This document shows positions 11,846 to 23,800 of a DNA stretch of 64,000 nt, in pieces. This stretch comes from Rhexocercosporidium sp. MPI-PUGE-AT-0058 (lineage: Eukaryota; Ascomycota; Leotiomycetes; Helotiales). The position numbers and the translations under genes are program-made. Below the pieces are notes generated by a model. That model was not told the DNA's origin and made no database searches. It saw only the letters and a list, made by a program, of their open reading frames with translations. Within the stretch, counting starts at the first letter, position 1; each line of letters starts with the position of its first letter. The stretch is taken from positions 1,550,001 through 1,614,000 of the forward strand of contig JAGTJL010000001.1 of the NCBI GenBank assembly GCA_020746875.1. The letters are read 5' to 3'.

Positions 11846-14528
11846 CTTGTTTGAAGATTGGAAGTTCTAGGAGAGAAATTCTATGTCGTGGACGCGTATC
11901 GGGAACTGCAGCCGACCAGCGGTTAGTACCAAGTTTGTTTGAAGAAGTCCAAAAAGAAGGAGTGTGTTGAAGTTGGGTAGTATGGAGAGAGAGCAAAGAA
12001 GGGAGGACAGGAGAAGAAGGGGAGAAGGGAAGAAGGGAAGAAATAGAAGAGGAGAGCGGCAGCCAAACTCGCAGTCGCGATGGAGCTGTACTTGACTCCA
12101 AAGCAAGAACCTTTCATTCAAAACAAAAACATCGAGGCAAAAGTAGCGAATCACGCGACCCGGACAACCAACACGTACCTAAGGAATGAAAACCAAATTC
12201 GGGTAATAGACGACTCGTGATTTGCTTGCTAGTAAGAAATGCGGCAGCGCAGACTTGGTGCAGAATGAAAAAGGAATGCTTCAAACTGTCGAGAGCTGGC
12301 GATCAAAGAAGGAGTAAATGAATGAGTTACTGTTGTTGTTGTTGTTGTAGTTGTTCTCAAAGGAAGGAGGGGAGCAAGCAAGGAGTCGTCGATCCACCTG
12401 GGAGAGGATAGAAAGATATATATATATATATAAAAGGGTTCGTACGTCGTCAAGACGGTGGGTTGGTTGTTCGGCGTCTAAGGAAGGTAAAGGCAGAGCT
12501 GGATGGAGCGTGGAGCGTGGAGCGAGAGCCGGTCTTCTTGTAGCAGAGATTCTGATCCGCACCGGGATCTGGGCAGGCTGGAGGCTGGGCAGGGCATGGC
12601 ATGGCATGGCCTGGACCTCCGATGTGGTTGGTGGTGGAGGGGTGGAGAACAGAACAGAGTACGGAGAACAGAGAACGCCCGCTGCGGAGCCAGTGGTACC
12701 TGCAGGTGAAGGGGTGCGGGATTTACAGAAATCAGGAACTTTCATGATGATCTTTTCTGTTGAGGCAAGGGATACAAGATGACCATGTGTGTGTTGCGAG
12801 AAGGAACCAGGAAGAAGGCATGTAAACCTAGAAGCCAAGTAAGTAACTTCGCTCGCTTGACCAAAATAACTCCCAACTCAACAAAGAATGCTATGAGTGA
12901 TGCCAAGTTGAAATTCGTTCTATTCATATGCTTCCATTGCTGTAGCGTACAGGCGCATTATTGACCACTACGTACAGTACACATAGTCAGTCAGACGAAA
13001 GCTGCTCCCACAGACGAAAGCTGCCCCCACAGACTCAACTCACTAGAAAGTAAAGACTAGGAATTTAGCCCGAGATTGTAGACTTCTAGAAGCTATAGAT
13101 CTCGAACTTGACGCTGTATCCGCTGAAGTCTCGGGTGGCTGCTGAGTTCTCCTCTCTCCCTTTGGGGAGGGACATAATCTTCCAGTGCTTAGGCCCCATC
13201 TTCCTGCTCTTTCTGGGCAGAGATCTCATTCGTCCAACAAAGCAAACATGCAGATGCAGATGTGGTGGTGTGTTGTGAAGTGATGATGCCGAGGGGGGGA
13301 AGAAGGAGGCTTGCTGTTCGTTATCCGCATCCCTACCCCTCCACCACTCCACCCACTCCACTCACCCGCAGCGATAGGCAAAATCTGGGTTTTCGCGCCG
13401 CCCTTGGCTCTGGCTTGGCTCCGCCTGGCTTCGTAGGGCGGGAATATCAAGGATCTGGTAAGGACATGCGTTGTCTGCTTGCAGAAGAAGCAGCTGTGCT
13501 TGAGTCGAAATAAGTGACGAACAAGAACAGTATGAATGAATGACCAGACAGACGTCTTATGCATAAATTGATCAAACAACCTTAAACTCTGTGCTCAGAC
13601 GAAAACAAATCGAAGGGGTTGGTTGAACTCTTGACTTGACAAGCAAGTTGACAGGTCGTTTCGATCACGGTTGAGTCCAGCCAGGGATGGCTCAGGCACC
13701 ACCACTACCGCCGCCGCCCTGAAAATCCTGATCGATTTCCCCGTTTCCCCTGGTTCCTGAGTTGGGGTGAGATGGTGTGGGTTGGCGTCCCGCCATCACG
13801 GACGGCGAAAGACCGGCTTTGTTTTCTTTTGCTTCCGCCGCTCGGCTCGGCTGCATATCCACATTACGGAGTAGACATCCACACCTCCCCCTCGCCTCCC
13901 CTCCCCTTCCCTCCTCCATCAATACTGCTGGACGTGTCTCTACCAGCCGAATTGCAGATAGAAACATTTCAGAAGCGCAAGACAAGACAAGACCAGATAA
14001 GATCCAAAAGTGCTCGCTAAAGCAAACTCCGATGGCATGGGCGAACCTCGTATTGGGCCAAACCGAAAGCGATGGGACGTCCGGGGAGTTTCACGCTTCT
14101 CCATTCTGCGACGCGACACGACGCTGACTGGGCATGAACTCCGGATGAACCGCCATGACATGACACGATCAATTCATTCCAGGGGATTCCGTGCTAGTAA
14201 ACATAATGCAAAGCTGGGGTGGGCTGGAGACTGCTGGATGAAGCGTACCGCACAGCACAGCACACCTGCGAGGACTCAACAAAACAAATTCTACAATATC
14301 AGCTCACCGGCTCAAGCAGCTCTCTCAAAATAACAACAACCGGATAGCAACAGATTACTACCACAGGGATACAGCCGCCCATTCTTCAAATACATCTCAC
14401 CGTCTCACTGCATAAGAATAATTGAATGCCCCCAGCCTATTCTCCGGTTGAACTCAGAATATCTCAAACTCGACGCAACAAGTCAGCCAACCGAAAATAC
14501 GCGAGCGTCTATGTTGGCGCTGGCGATA
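11846..14528. other. Long gene-free region upstream of the GH17 gene
   Basis: No supportable gene on either strand. The part nearest the GH17 start (about 11900-12700) is strongly purine-biased on the + strand, so pyrimidine-rich on the GH17 coding strand, as in many fungal promoters and 5' UTRs. It holds an AT dinucleotide run (about 12416-12433), a TGT run (about 12331-12347) and short GCATG repeats near 12595-12610. The remainder is ordinary sequence up to the transposon. Confidence 0.5.
12416..12433 (+). repeat. AT dinucleotide repeat
   Basis: About nine AT/TA units in the long upstream region of the GH17 gene. Confidence 0.8.
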
Positions 14529-14593
14529 ACGTACTTGATAAGTAAGCGGATCATGCATGTTAACGGATCACACCCCACCAAAACTACCACTTT
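14529..14593 (+). repeat. Pogo element left TIR (65 bp)
   Basis: Identical to the reverse complement of 16323-16387. The repeat contains ATGCAT and GTTAAC palindromes. Confidence 0.95.
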
Positions 14594-14611
14594 TACACCA
14601 TTTAACCAGTT

Positions 14612-16273
14612 ATGTCTCAACCAACCAACACTCAATTGGCTTCTAAGGAAGGCCGAATAGCTCTTGCGATTAATTCGTACAAATCTGGCTATTTTACGAG
14701 TATTCGCGAAGCCGCAAACACCTACGACGTTGCTTATTCAACTTTACATGCGCGACTCCACGGACGCGTTCCACGACAAGAAATTCGATCCGTAAACCAC
14801 AAGCTCACAGCTACGGAAGAATTAACGCTCGTTAATTGGATTTTATCTATGGACGAACGAGGTTTACCGGTCCGTACGGCTTTAATTCGAGATATGGCTA
14901 CGTTACTTCTCCAAAAACGGACCGGTACGGACGCGTCTTCTACGCGTACAATTGGAGTTCGGTGGCCATACAACTTCGTCCAACGTCACGACTCTTTGCG
15001 GACCCGATATAACCGAAAATACGACTATAAACGTGCTCTTTGCGAAGATCCTACGGTTATTCGAGATTGGTTCCGACTAATACAAAATACGGTCGCAAAA
15101 TATGGGATTCAAGACGAAGATATCTACAACTTTGATGAGACGGGCTTTCAAATAGGCGTAATTTCAACTGCAAAGGTTGTTACGGCTTCTGAACGAGCTT
15201 TGCGGCCCGTTACGATTCAACCTGGGAACCGCGAATAGGTTACGGCTATTGAGTGTATTAATTCGAGCGGTTGGTCACTTCCCTCGATGATTATACTTAA
15301 AGGCAAAACTCATATCTCTTCTTGGTATCTCGACTCTTTACCGTCTAATTGGACAATTGCAGTTAGTGACAATAGCTGGACGACTGATCAATTAGGCCTA
15401 ACTTGGCTTACGGACGTGTTTCATTCGCATACAAAAGATCGTACGAAGAGTGTATATCGGCTTTTGATTCTTGACGGACACGGAAGCCACGTAACGCCTG
15501 AATTCGACTTGTTTTGCAAAGACCACTGTATTATTACTCTTTGTATGCCACCACATTCGTCGCATTTACTTCAACCTCTTGATATCAGTTGTTTTGCGGG
15601 TTTAAAGCGGTCGTACGGACGTCAAATTGAAGATTTAATGCGAGTTGAAGTTAGCCATATTGACAAGTCTGATTTTCTTTCAGCTTATCTTACAGCTCGT
15701 ACAGAAGCTTTAACTTCAAATACGATCCGTAGTGGATTCGCAGCTACTGGATTAGTCCCGTACGACCCTGAACGTGTCCTCTCGAAGCTTAATACTCAAT
15801 TACGGACGCCTACCCCTCCTCCTCCTCCCGCGACCGAACAAGCGACTTGAGTCCCAGAGACGCCACATAATATACAGGAGTTGGAATTACAAGCTAAGGC
15901 AATTGGAGACTTTGTACAACGTCGTACGGCTGGTTCTTCTAGCCCTACAGACCGTGCGATTCAACAATTAGTCAAAGGTTGTCAAATGGCTATGCACTCT
16001 GCGGTTCTTCTTGCGGACGAAAACAAAAAGCTACGGGCCGCGAATGAACGCCAAAAGAAGAAGAGAGCTGTACGGAGGTCATATATTGCTACGGGGGGTG
16101 TTTTGACAATACAGGAGGGCTTAAATCGATCTGTAATTGCAAATACAGAGCCTACGGGTCAGTCTACGGGTGGGGTTGAAGAGGGACGAATCCGCGCGCC
16201 GCGGACGTGTAGTATGTGTAAATCGCTCGAACACACGGCCCGTACGTGTCCGCTTAGATTTAATTCAACTTAA
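14612..16273 (+). pseudogene. Pogo-family transposase with two in-frame stops
   Basis: One 554-codon frame broken by TAG at 15236-15238 and TGA at 15848-15850, with no frameshift. In order it shows a Psq-type helix-turn-helix (ASKEGRIALAINSYKSG), a CENP-B/Tc5-type DNA-binding helix region (about codons 65-140), and a DDE_1 catalytic core. The core has Asp residues in YNFDETGF, LLILDGHGSH and LQPLDISCF. A C-terminal C-x2-C-x4-H-x4-C zinc knuckle (CSMCKSLEHTARTC) follows. The first stop separates the first catalytic Asp block from the other two, so full-length transposase is not made without readthrough. It could still be mobilised by a related intact copy. Confidence 0.9.
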
Positions 16274-16322
16274 TTTAGTTTAATAATAATAATTTTAATT
16301 CGTTGTTAAGTTATTAGTTCTT

Positions 16323-16387
16323 AAAGTGGTAGTTTTGGTGGGGTGTGATCCGTTAACATGCATGATCCGCTTACTTATCAAGTACGT
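16323..16387 (-). repeat. Pogo element right TIR (65 bp)
   Basis: Perfect inverted copy of the left TIR, followed immediately by the TA target duplication. Confidence 0.95.
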
Positions 16388-18397
16388 TATCATATCCCTT
16401 AGAGTGTGTGTCTCCTCCAAATCAAGAAAAGTCCAAATCCACCCTTTTGGTGGCTTGCTTGGAATTTCAACCACCGACCTTGGCTCTTGCATTCGATGGC
16501 CCCGTACTGTACGAAAACGGACGATAATTCCGTGATAATGCAAGCAAGACCAGGTCGCCCGCCCCTTCCTGATCGTGAAAAGTTCGGTACGCTATTCCAC
16601 GGTCTATCAAATCGTCCAACCCTTTTCGTCGTCGCACCTGCAGATGTTTATGCACGCGGAAAAAAATCCATCGCTCCGCCTAACAAGTTTATGCAGGCAC
16701 AAGTGCGACCTGCTTGTTCTAGACATTGGACCGTCTGGTTTTATCCCACTGCTAGATAGATACTTGGCATGTGAAGAAGGTTCTCAGCGTTTCCGCATGG
16801 CTGAAGACTGTGGAGCCGATGGAACTCTGCTTTGTTTGCCAACAGGTTTTAATTACTTATGGTCTGTTACTTCGTGGTCTTAATCAATAATGTGGTTGGG
16901 CATTTTCTTGTGGGGAGGAGAAGACCTCGAAAGTTGGCGAGTCCCTGTCAAGTGACGACATTCTGGACCTCGAGCTTCCGAGACCAGCTTCCATCACAAG
17001 AGCTCAAGAAAACTTGTCAAGTCCACTTTTGCGGCTATCGAATGCGATTGTCCTGGACTCCAACGTTGGGCATGCCAAGGATATTCTGCTCGTACTTCCT
17101 GTTCTCTTTCTGACCTGCGGTTAAAAAATGATCATGGAGAGCCTGTGGATCCTTGACAATGAATCAGAGCCTCCTGATCTTAGTATTATTTCATCATTTA
17201 TGCTCACACAAAAGCCACCTACTCAGCATTCAATAGTCTGCCTTCGAATCTTGCAGTGGGGTGAGAGTGGACGAGGGGTAGAAACCACGGCTTTTTGAGG
17301 TCGGACAACCTCGCTATTCTGTCTCTGCACGGGTAGCAAACACGCCCTCTTACCTCCAAAACGCCCAAGAGAAGATCCTCTAGGTACGATAGAAGAGCTG
17401 AAAATACAGCCGGAAGTAGCTGGAAGTCTTCATCCAGCCTCGGTATATTTCTTTACCCCAACTGTGGGGTGAAGATGCTTTCCAGAGATTGTGCTTTCTT
17501 GGGTCCGAATTTAGCGGTATCGTTCTGGACGACAACAGCTAAAACGAGGAAGCTTACACATTACTCCTTGGTCAGGATTCATTTATTGGTTAAGCCAGCA
17601 GATGAACGACCATACCATCGTCGTTCCTACACCAAGAGCGTGACATTAAGTCTGTGGTAAGGGCACTATCAAAAGGCGTTTTCCAATGCTCTGCGTGGTG
17701 GCCCGTCGACCACCAAGCCAGCCACCCGTTTTTCTCTATCTTCTCACCTGTTTGCGCCGAAGAAGACCCTCCGAATATTGATCACACGTGAGACCGGGGA
17801 CCAAGTTGTTCTCCTACAGTTTCTACCTTCTACAGAGCAGTTATTTCTTCACTTTCCTCCCAATATGTATGGCATTGTGCCATCTTGTTAGTACTGGACT
17901 ATATACTGGGCCCTGTTCAATCTCCAGAGATTCATCTACAACAGAGGTAATCGCCGAAGGGCTGATCAGAACCTCAAGCATAGAAGGTGAGCAAGTCCTG
18001 AAGGAACAGTAGGCATCATGGACTCACGGGGTTGGTGGTTGATGGTTGGGTAGGGTAGGAGTACTGCCTTGCGTATTTTGACAACACCGCTACCCTGCCC
18101 AAACAGACTTACGTGATATACTCTTGTCAATATAGAATTAGCAAGCCTATGTAACTATCTTGCCTCTTCGGCGGAAGCACAAGTCAGCCAACCATCTCTT
18201 TGTAACCCGACTGATGGATGAAAACATCACGGCTATCTCGATATAAGGGGCACAGTGCAAAGTCCACAGATGATACAGGAACAGCATACTCATCGTCAAC
18301 GCCATACTGCATTACACATTATATAAACTCGCTAAGTGCTCATCATTCTAATATTGTACAACATGCTAAAGCAAGAATTCTACTCATGACAACCTAC
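16388..18397 (+). pseudogene. Unrecognised coding-like tract, probably a decayed gene
   Basis: No intact gene can be modelled. Several stretches look coding: + strand 16644-16845 (MFMHAEKNPS, then LLVLDIGPSGFIPLLDRYL), about 16905-17116 (ESLSSDDILDLELPRP, then AIVLDSNVGHAKDILL, ending in TAA), 17128-17301 (MIMESLWILDNESEPP), and around 17440-17530. They lie in different frames with stops between, and intron phases do not reconcile. I do not recognise the family. On the minus strand 16390-16543 also reads like protein (EPRSVVEIPSKPPKGW) and ends at the transposon. The rest, to the LCB1 3' end, shows nothing supportable. Confidence 0.25.
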
Positions 18398-20155
18398 TCA
18401 CAAAGTAGTAGGAAGGGCCAACTTGCTACTGCTCTTTTTCGTCAAGACCTTGGTAATCGCATGCCTGATCGTGACGCCTGCCTTCTCAATCTCCTTCTTT
18501 GTGAGACCGGTGGTGATGCAGACCTTCAGCGCGGGTTGGAGCTTCCAGTCCTCATCTTTACCACTGCTTGGTCCAACTGGCATGCTCTTTAGACGGGTGA
18601 TCAGAACACCATTGGCGAGAGTCTAATAGATGTTAAATGGGCTCTCGGGGTCGCGGAATCGAGACTTACCTCGTCAACACATTCCTGAAGCACACGCTCT
18701 TGCTCATCTATACTTAATCGTCTCGAATTCACAACATCGGCCTTAAGAACAAGTAGCATGACAGGGTTCTCAGGAGCGCTTGTGCAATGCACCCAATCGC
18801 TACGAGGATCTAATTGAGCACGCATGGCCTTGATGTTCTCCCGGCACTGAACCAGGATCTCAGGAGTCGTCTGTAGCATGTTGAGAGTTTCGCTGGCGGT
18901 AGTAGCAAGCATGGCTGGCAACGCAGCAGAAAATGTGTAGGACGCAGCAGAAATCCGTTGATGCTCTACGACGTCGGTAGACCCAGCGCAGAATCCACCT
19001 CCAGCACAGAGGGGTCCAGCGAGCGATCCAACCAGCATATCGACTTGTGAAGCATCCACGTTTTGCGCCTCCGTAAGACCCCGACCAGTTCTGCCGAGGA
19101 CACCAAAGGACCAGGTTTCGTCGAGCATTAGTCGGAACTTATATCTAAGCTTGAGTTCAATCTGTCAATCGGTCAGCACCACCCCCTGAAACAGAAACCG
19201 TACCCGCATACCAATTTTGGTAGATCAACGCAATCCCCCACTGTCTCTGACAAACCCTCTGTAACAATGAATCTCCTGGTCAAGGGCTTCTTTGCTTGGT
19301 CCTTGATGACCTTCTGCAACACTCGTTCTAGATCCTCCATATTGTTGTGTTCGTAATATCGGATCGTGCTTCTACAGATCTGTAGACCCTTTCGAATGGC
19401 ATAGTTGACGGCACGATCTGCGACGATGATATCTCCCCTCTTACAGAAAGCAGGAATCACACTTGAGATCGTAGAAAACGCCTGGGCATAGACAATACAC
19501 CCTTCAGTTCCCAAGCACGAGGCAATATCGGCCTCTGTCTTCATGTGCACATCCTGGGTTCCGTAGAATTGAGGGGGCCCGCAAGGTCCGACACCGTATG
19601 TCCGCAGAGTCTGAATCGCCTTCTCCTTGACCTGCTCATTGCCAACGAAATTGTAGAAGTTGTACGATGCGAGATTTGTTACCGTTCGGCCGCTGGAAAG
19701 CTTGACTCGAGGACCCGTGGCACTGTTTCCCATGTTAGAAGAGAGTGGCAGAAGGCAGGTGGTTCTTCATACCCAACAATAATAGGAAGTTTCTCGCTCT
19801 CGGCCTCTTCAAATGCAGTCTGTGGAGCAACGAGTGGCTCTGGCGTCCATTCATCAACTAAGTCGTCAATTTCCTTTCGTCAAGTCAGTACTGGTCAACC
19901 AGATTTCCGCTCCCGCGCGACTACCTCTTCTGTAAGCTTCACAAAGTTCCCTGTATGTGTTGCATATGACGGCGAAAGCAGATATCGAATGAAGAAGATC
20001 ACCAAGACCAGTTCAATGGCAGAGCGAACTGGATCATCTTGGTAGCTGGACTGGATGTAGCGGATCAACATGGCCGAGCCAGGGATCTTCTGGAATGTGC
20101 TGGTGATCTCATTGACGGAGCGAACCACGAACTTCTGGGCATCTTGGAATTCCAT
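18398..20155 (-). CDS. LCB1: Serine palmitoyltransferase subunit 1 (LCB1)
   Basis: Non-catalytic partner of LCB2 in the ER enzyme joining serine and palmitoyl-CoA, the first step of sphingolipid synthesis. Five exons: 20155-19925, 19873-19773, 19722-19212, 19161-18670, 18622-18398 (519 aa). An N-terminal transmembrane helix (about residues 46-60, [15 protein letters not shown]) precedes the alpha-oxoamine synthase fold. Visible family blocks are [50 protein letters not shown] and [20 protein letters not shown]1 lacks the PLP-binding lysine of LCB2. The start at 20155 gives MEFQDAQKF; an in-frame ATG at 20185 would add ten residues. FKS1 lies directly upstream on the same strand. Confidence 0.95.
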
Positions 20156-20868
20156 CTTGTCGATAGAGGTGTTGAAGAACGACATGCAGTGTTCAATGAT
20201 GTTTGAGACCCGACTGGACTCTGCTTGGGCCTCACTTGCTCCTGAACTTCGATATGTCGGTCGGCATTCGCTTAAGTAAATCTCCGATGAGATCATGTGC
20301 TGATGAAACAACAGGCTGGGAGGCTTGAAATGAAGGTGACCCGCCTCACACACAAGCTGAGATGGGATGAGATTGAATTGAGTTTACCTGATGGGAATTG
20401 TATCACAGATCAGGACATCTTATGAGCCGTACACGGAATGAGGAAACACAAAGCGCATCTGCCTCCTATAGCCAAAATATTTGTGATCTTGTCGTATTAT
20501 TTGTAAAGAAATGCAGCGTCTGGTGATTCTGTATGGGAGTCGAGCAGGGTCACTTCGCATTTGCAGGGAGGGAGGACGAGATATATCATCAATTTGTGTG
20601 AAGAGCCTGTATTATGATCCTGCTGCGTTACACTGCAGCCATGCATCCAGCAGCGACCACCTCATAGCCACCCACACTGGTGCACTTGTGTCATCGTTGC
20701 AGAAAAGCGCAGGGAAAAGGAAAGATATGTCTATGCCGTTACCATGCAAACACCAAAAGCAATTACTAAAAACAACACCATGACTACCCATTGCACCCAA
20801 AGTCGTTGAAATGTACCCCGTATCGATTTATTGTACAGTCCGGCAGTCCATTTTTACATGGTTCCCCC
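20156..20868. other. LCB1 promoter / FKS1 3' region
   Basis: This 713-bp gap lies between the FKS1 stop and the LCB1 start, both on the minus strand. It must contain the FKS1 3' UTR and LCB1 promoter. A 90-codon + frame at 20511-20783 shows no domain and is not called. Confidence 0.5.
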
Positions 20869-23800
20869 TTAAAACAGTCTGATTCTTGCGGCACCGGTGC
20901 TGCTGCTGCCGGCACTTGTGGTAGCGTCGGGACCATCAGGCTTGCCAGTTCCAGTCTCGGTAGCGTTTCGTGTATCGTTGTTGTTGAGGCCAACCGGTTG
21001 TAATAGATACATAGTGTCCGCTGGTTTCTTGAACATGGACGATGTGTTGTCAAGGATCATAGACCCAGCGACAATCGGACCAACCAGTAATGCAAGAGCG
21101 ACGACAAGCATGACGAAGTACAGAACAGCGTATCTCCAGACACGTCTTTTTCGGAGCTTCGATTGCTTCATCGAATAGATTGGTGGTCGGATTTGACGAC
21201 TAAGAATTGTTAGAATGTGGTACGTGTAGACAGTAATTGTAGAACATACCTAGGTCGGAGCCAGAAGAGCATGACAGAATGTGCCTTGTCAACATGGGGA
21301 ATAGCCAGGACAGGCAACATGATGAAGAGAAGGACGTGGCCAAGCACGAAATCACCAGCGAACATTCCGAGCTCGGTGATTTTGCACAGAAATTCTCTGG
21401 CTGGTTGAGAGACAGAGTGCCATCCCATGGAATACCATTTGCCGGTCCAGAAAGCGATATTGGATGTGTCGGACTTGAACTCTCGAGTCAAAGCTAGGGA
21501 GATGATGAGCTTGTAAATGAAACGTTGAATTGCGGTGGCGGCGATCATTCCAAGCAGAGCCTTGGCAAAGACGAATCCCTCCAAGAAGAACATGACCTCA
21601 AAGAAGACCAGAAGCATCACGACTGCAACACCGTGGGCGATAGCGGCAAGAACAGTACCAAACTTCTTGCAGCACATGCTGAGCACTGGACCCATACAAC
21701 AAGCCATGCTAAACATTACAGCCAAGACACCGGCGTTGATAGCGATGGGTGCGAAAGCGACAATGCCGACACGGATCAGTGAGTTGGTGGCATAGAGAAT
21801 TTTCCCGTCGTTACGGCCGTCTTGCTGATCGACGCCAATTTGAGAATTGATGAAGATGTATGGGATCAACGTGACTGCGACGATGAGAAGCGGGCCAATG
21901 ATTTCGCCAAAGAACAAGTTGGTGAATGGCACTCTGGGAACATCGCCAGACATCTTCGAGGACGGATCTCCTAGAGCCTTGCGCTTGTATCCAGTGATTC
22001 TGGTACGGGTCAAGCGGCAGTACGCAATCCAGGACGAGGAATGGGAACGCGAGTTTCCTCTGGATAGCCATCTTAAGAAATCGCGGTAATCGATGAAGAA
22101 ATCGTTCCAGGCAAATTGATGAGGATTGTAAATGAACGGAGAAGCGCACATGGCAAGAAGCGTGACCCAGAAGTAGATCAGAGCTGGCTGCCAAATTGTC
22201 AAAGTGGCGAAGAGCAACATCATCAAGGAACGAGCGCCGAGATAGATAGCTGGGCCGGCAAATCGAGAGAATAAGACACCGAATGGGATACGAGCTGTTG
22301 CGAAACCACGACCGGTACCGATATATCTAGCGCCCCCAAAAGACAAATCCTGTTGAACTGCATTGGCGTAGATCTGGCAGACAAACACCTCGAAAAAGGG
22401 AGACAAGGAGCAGAACTGTTTTCCGAGACGGGTTGCGGCACGCCAGAATCCACGTTCCGTCAGCTCTTGCACCACGAGGGGCACGAAAGAGATGAAGAAG
22501 ACGATGAAAATGGAGATGATACAACGGTAGACCCAGTCGAGGATGGGAGTGAGGTTGGCGCAACCGGTCGGGAACAGAGGATCAGTGATCGGTACGTTGA
22601 CGTTGTAGTGGCAGAGAATGGTCTGGTTGCGGAGAGCTCCGAGGTTGATCAATACAATCATGAACATCTGGACAGACAACATGATGAACATGTTGTTTAA
22701 ATGGAAACCAGGATGGGCGTAGTAAAACGACAAGAATCGATCGAGGGGCAGTTGCGTGCCCAAGTAGTAGTACTCACGCGACAACATCTGCTCACCCATA
22801 CCAGTTCCAATCTTGGTGGTGAAGTTCAAGATAGATCCGAAACCTAAATCACGACCCTTACCACATTGGTAGTACTCACAATGCTTAATACGACCACCTC
22901 GGAGGAGCGCAGTCATACCAGCGTAAATATCCTCGTTCAGATGAAGACCCTTTTGGGCTTTGGAAACACCTCCACGCGTAGTCATGAAGATACCGTTGAG
23001 GAAATCAGGATGTCCGTAATGCAATTTTCCACCGATAGTAGCCAGTGTACGGGCGAAGAGTGTACCGAATGTTTGTTCCTTTCCAGCCGCAACGTCTCCA
23101 AGAATACCAATGTTCTCCGAGAAAATGTACTCACGCGCTCCGAGAATTGCAACAGGATCAGTCTTGGGGTTCTCGACACCTGGTGTGTATGGCGAAACGT
23201 TTTCAGTGGTCATTTCTTCGAATTCGGCCAAAACACTTCTGATCTTGAGACATTCCTCTAGGTAGTTGTCTTGATTGGCATCGATGAGTTGGATGTATTC
23301 TCCGCGGTAGAAAATGATGGCGTGGTTCTGGTTATCGGACTTCCCATCGCCAAGTATTGGGTTTCCAGAGAGTTGAACACGGAACTTCGGGCGGCGCATA
23401 CCGTTCTCCATGATCTCGGAGTGGCCATCAATCAGGGCAGAGTAGAGACGAGGCTCTTCGCCTTCGACCAATGGGGCTTCCTCGTCCAGATAAGCGATCT
23501 GGAGATCAGGGTAAGCGCGTAGCAAGAACTCGGTATTCTCCATTTCCTCCTTCTTGAACTTGGCATAACGTTGCATAGAGACGATCAGCTTGAACTTGCG
23601 GCGAGCCATGCGTTCCAACTCGCGCTCGAGCTTGTCCGAGTTGCCACCGAACATCTGGACGACCTCGGGGTTCTCCACACGGTAGAGGAGCTTGATGGCA
23701 CGGCTGTAGTTCATGAATCCAGAGATGGTACGGTAGAGAGTCTGCGAGCGGAGAGATGCCCAAATACGGGTGCGAAGAGTGTACTCGGGGGCAGCGGACT

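Larger units (their letters stand above)
14529..16387 (+). mobile_element. Pogo/Fot-type (Tc1/mariner superfamily) DNA transposon
   Basis: An 1859-bp element with 65-bp inverted repeats that match at every base (14529-14593 and 16323-16387, beginning ACGTACTTGATAAGTAAG). It is flanked by a TA dinucleotide at 14527-14528 and 16388-16389, the Tc1/mariner target duplication. A single continuous frame (14612-16273) fills the interior and encodes a pogo-family transposase with two stops. Perfect repeats imply recent insertion. Composition is far less AT-skewed than the hAT element. Confidence 0.95.

Noticed and set aside
11709..12154. Minus-strand hydrophobic Leu/Ser/Pro-rich frames upstream of the GH17 start
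   Set aside because: Low-complexity translation of a pyrimidine-rich 5' region; exon 1 of the GH17 gene with its signal peptide lies inside the first of them in another frame.
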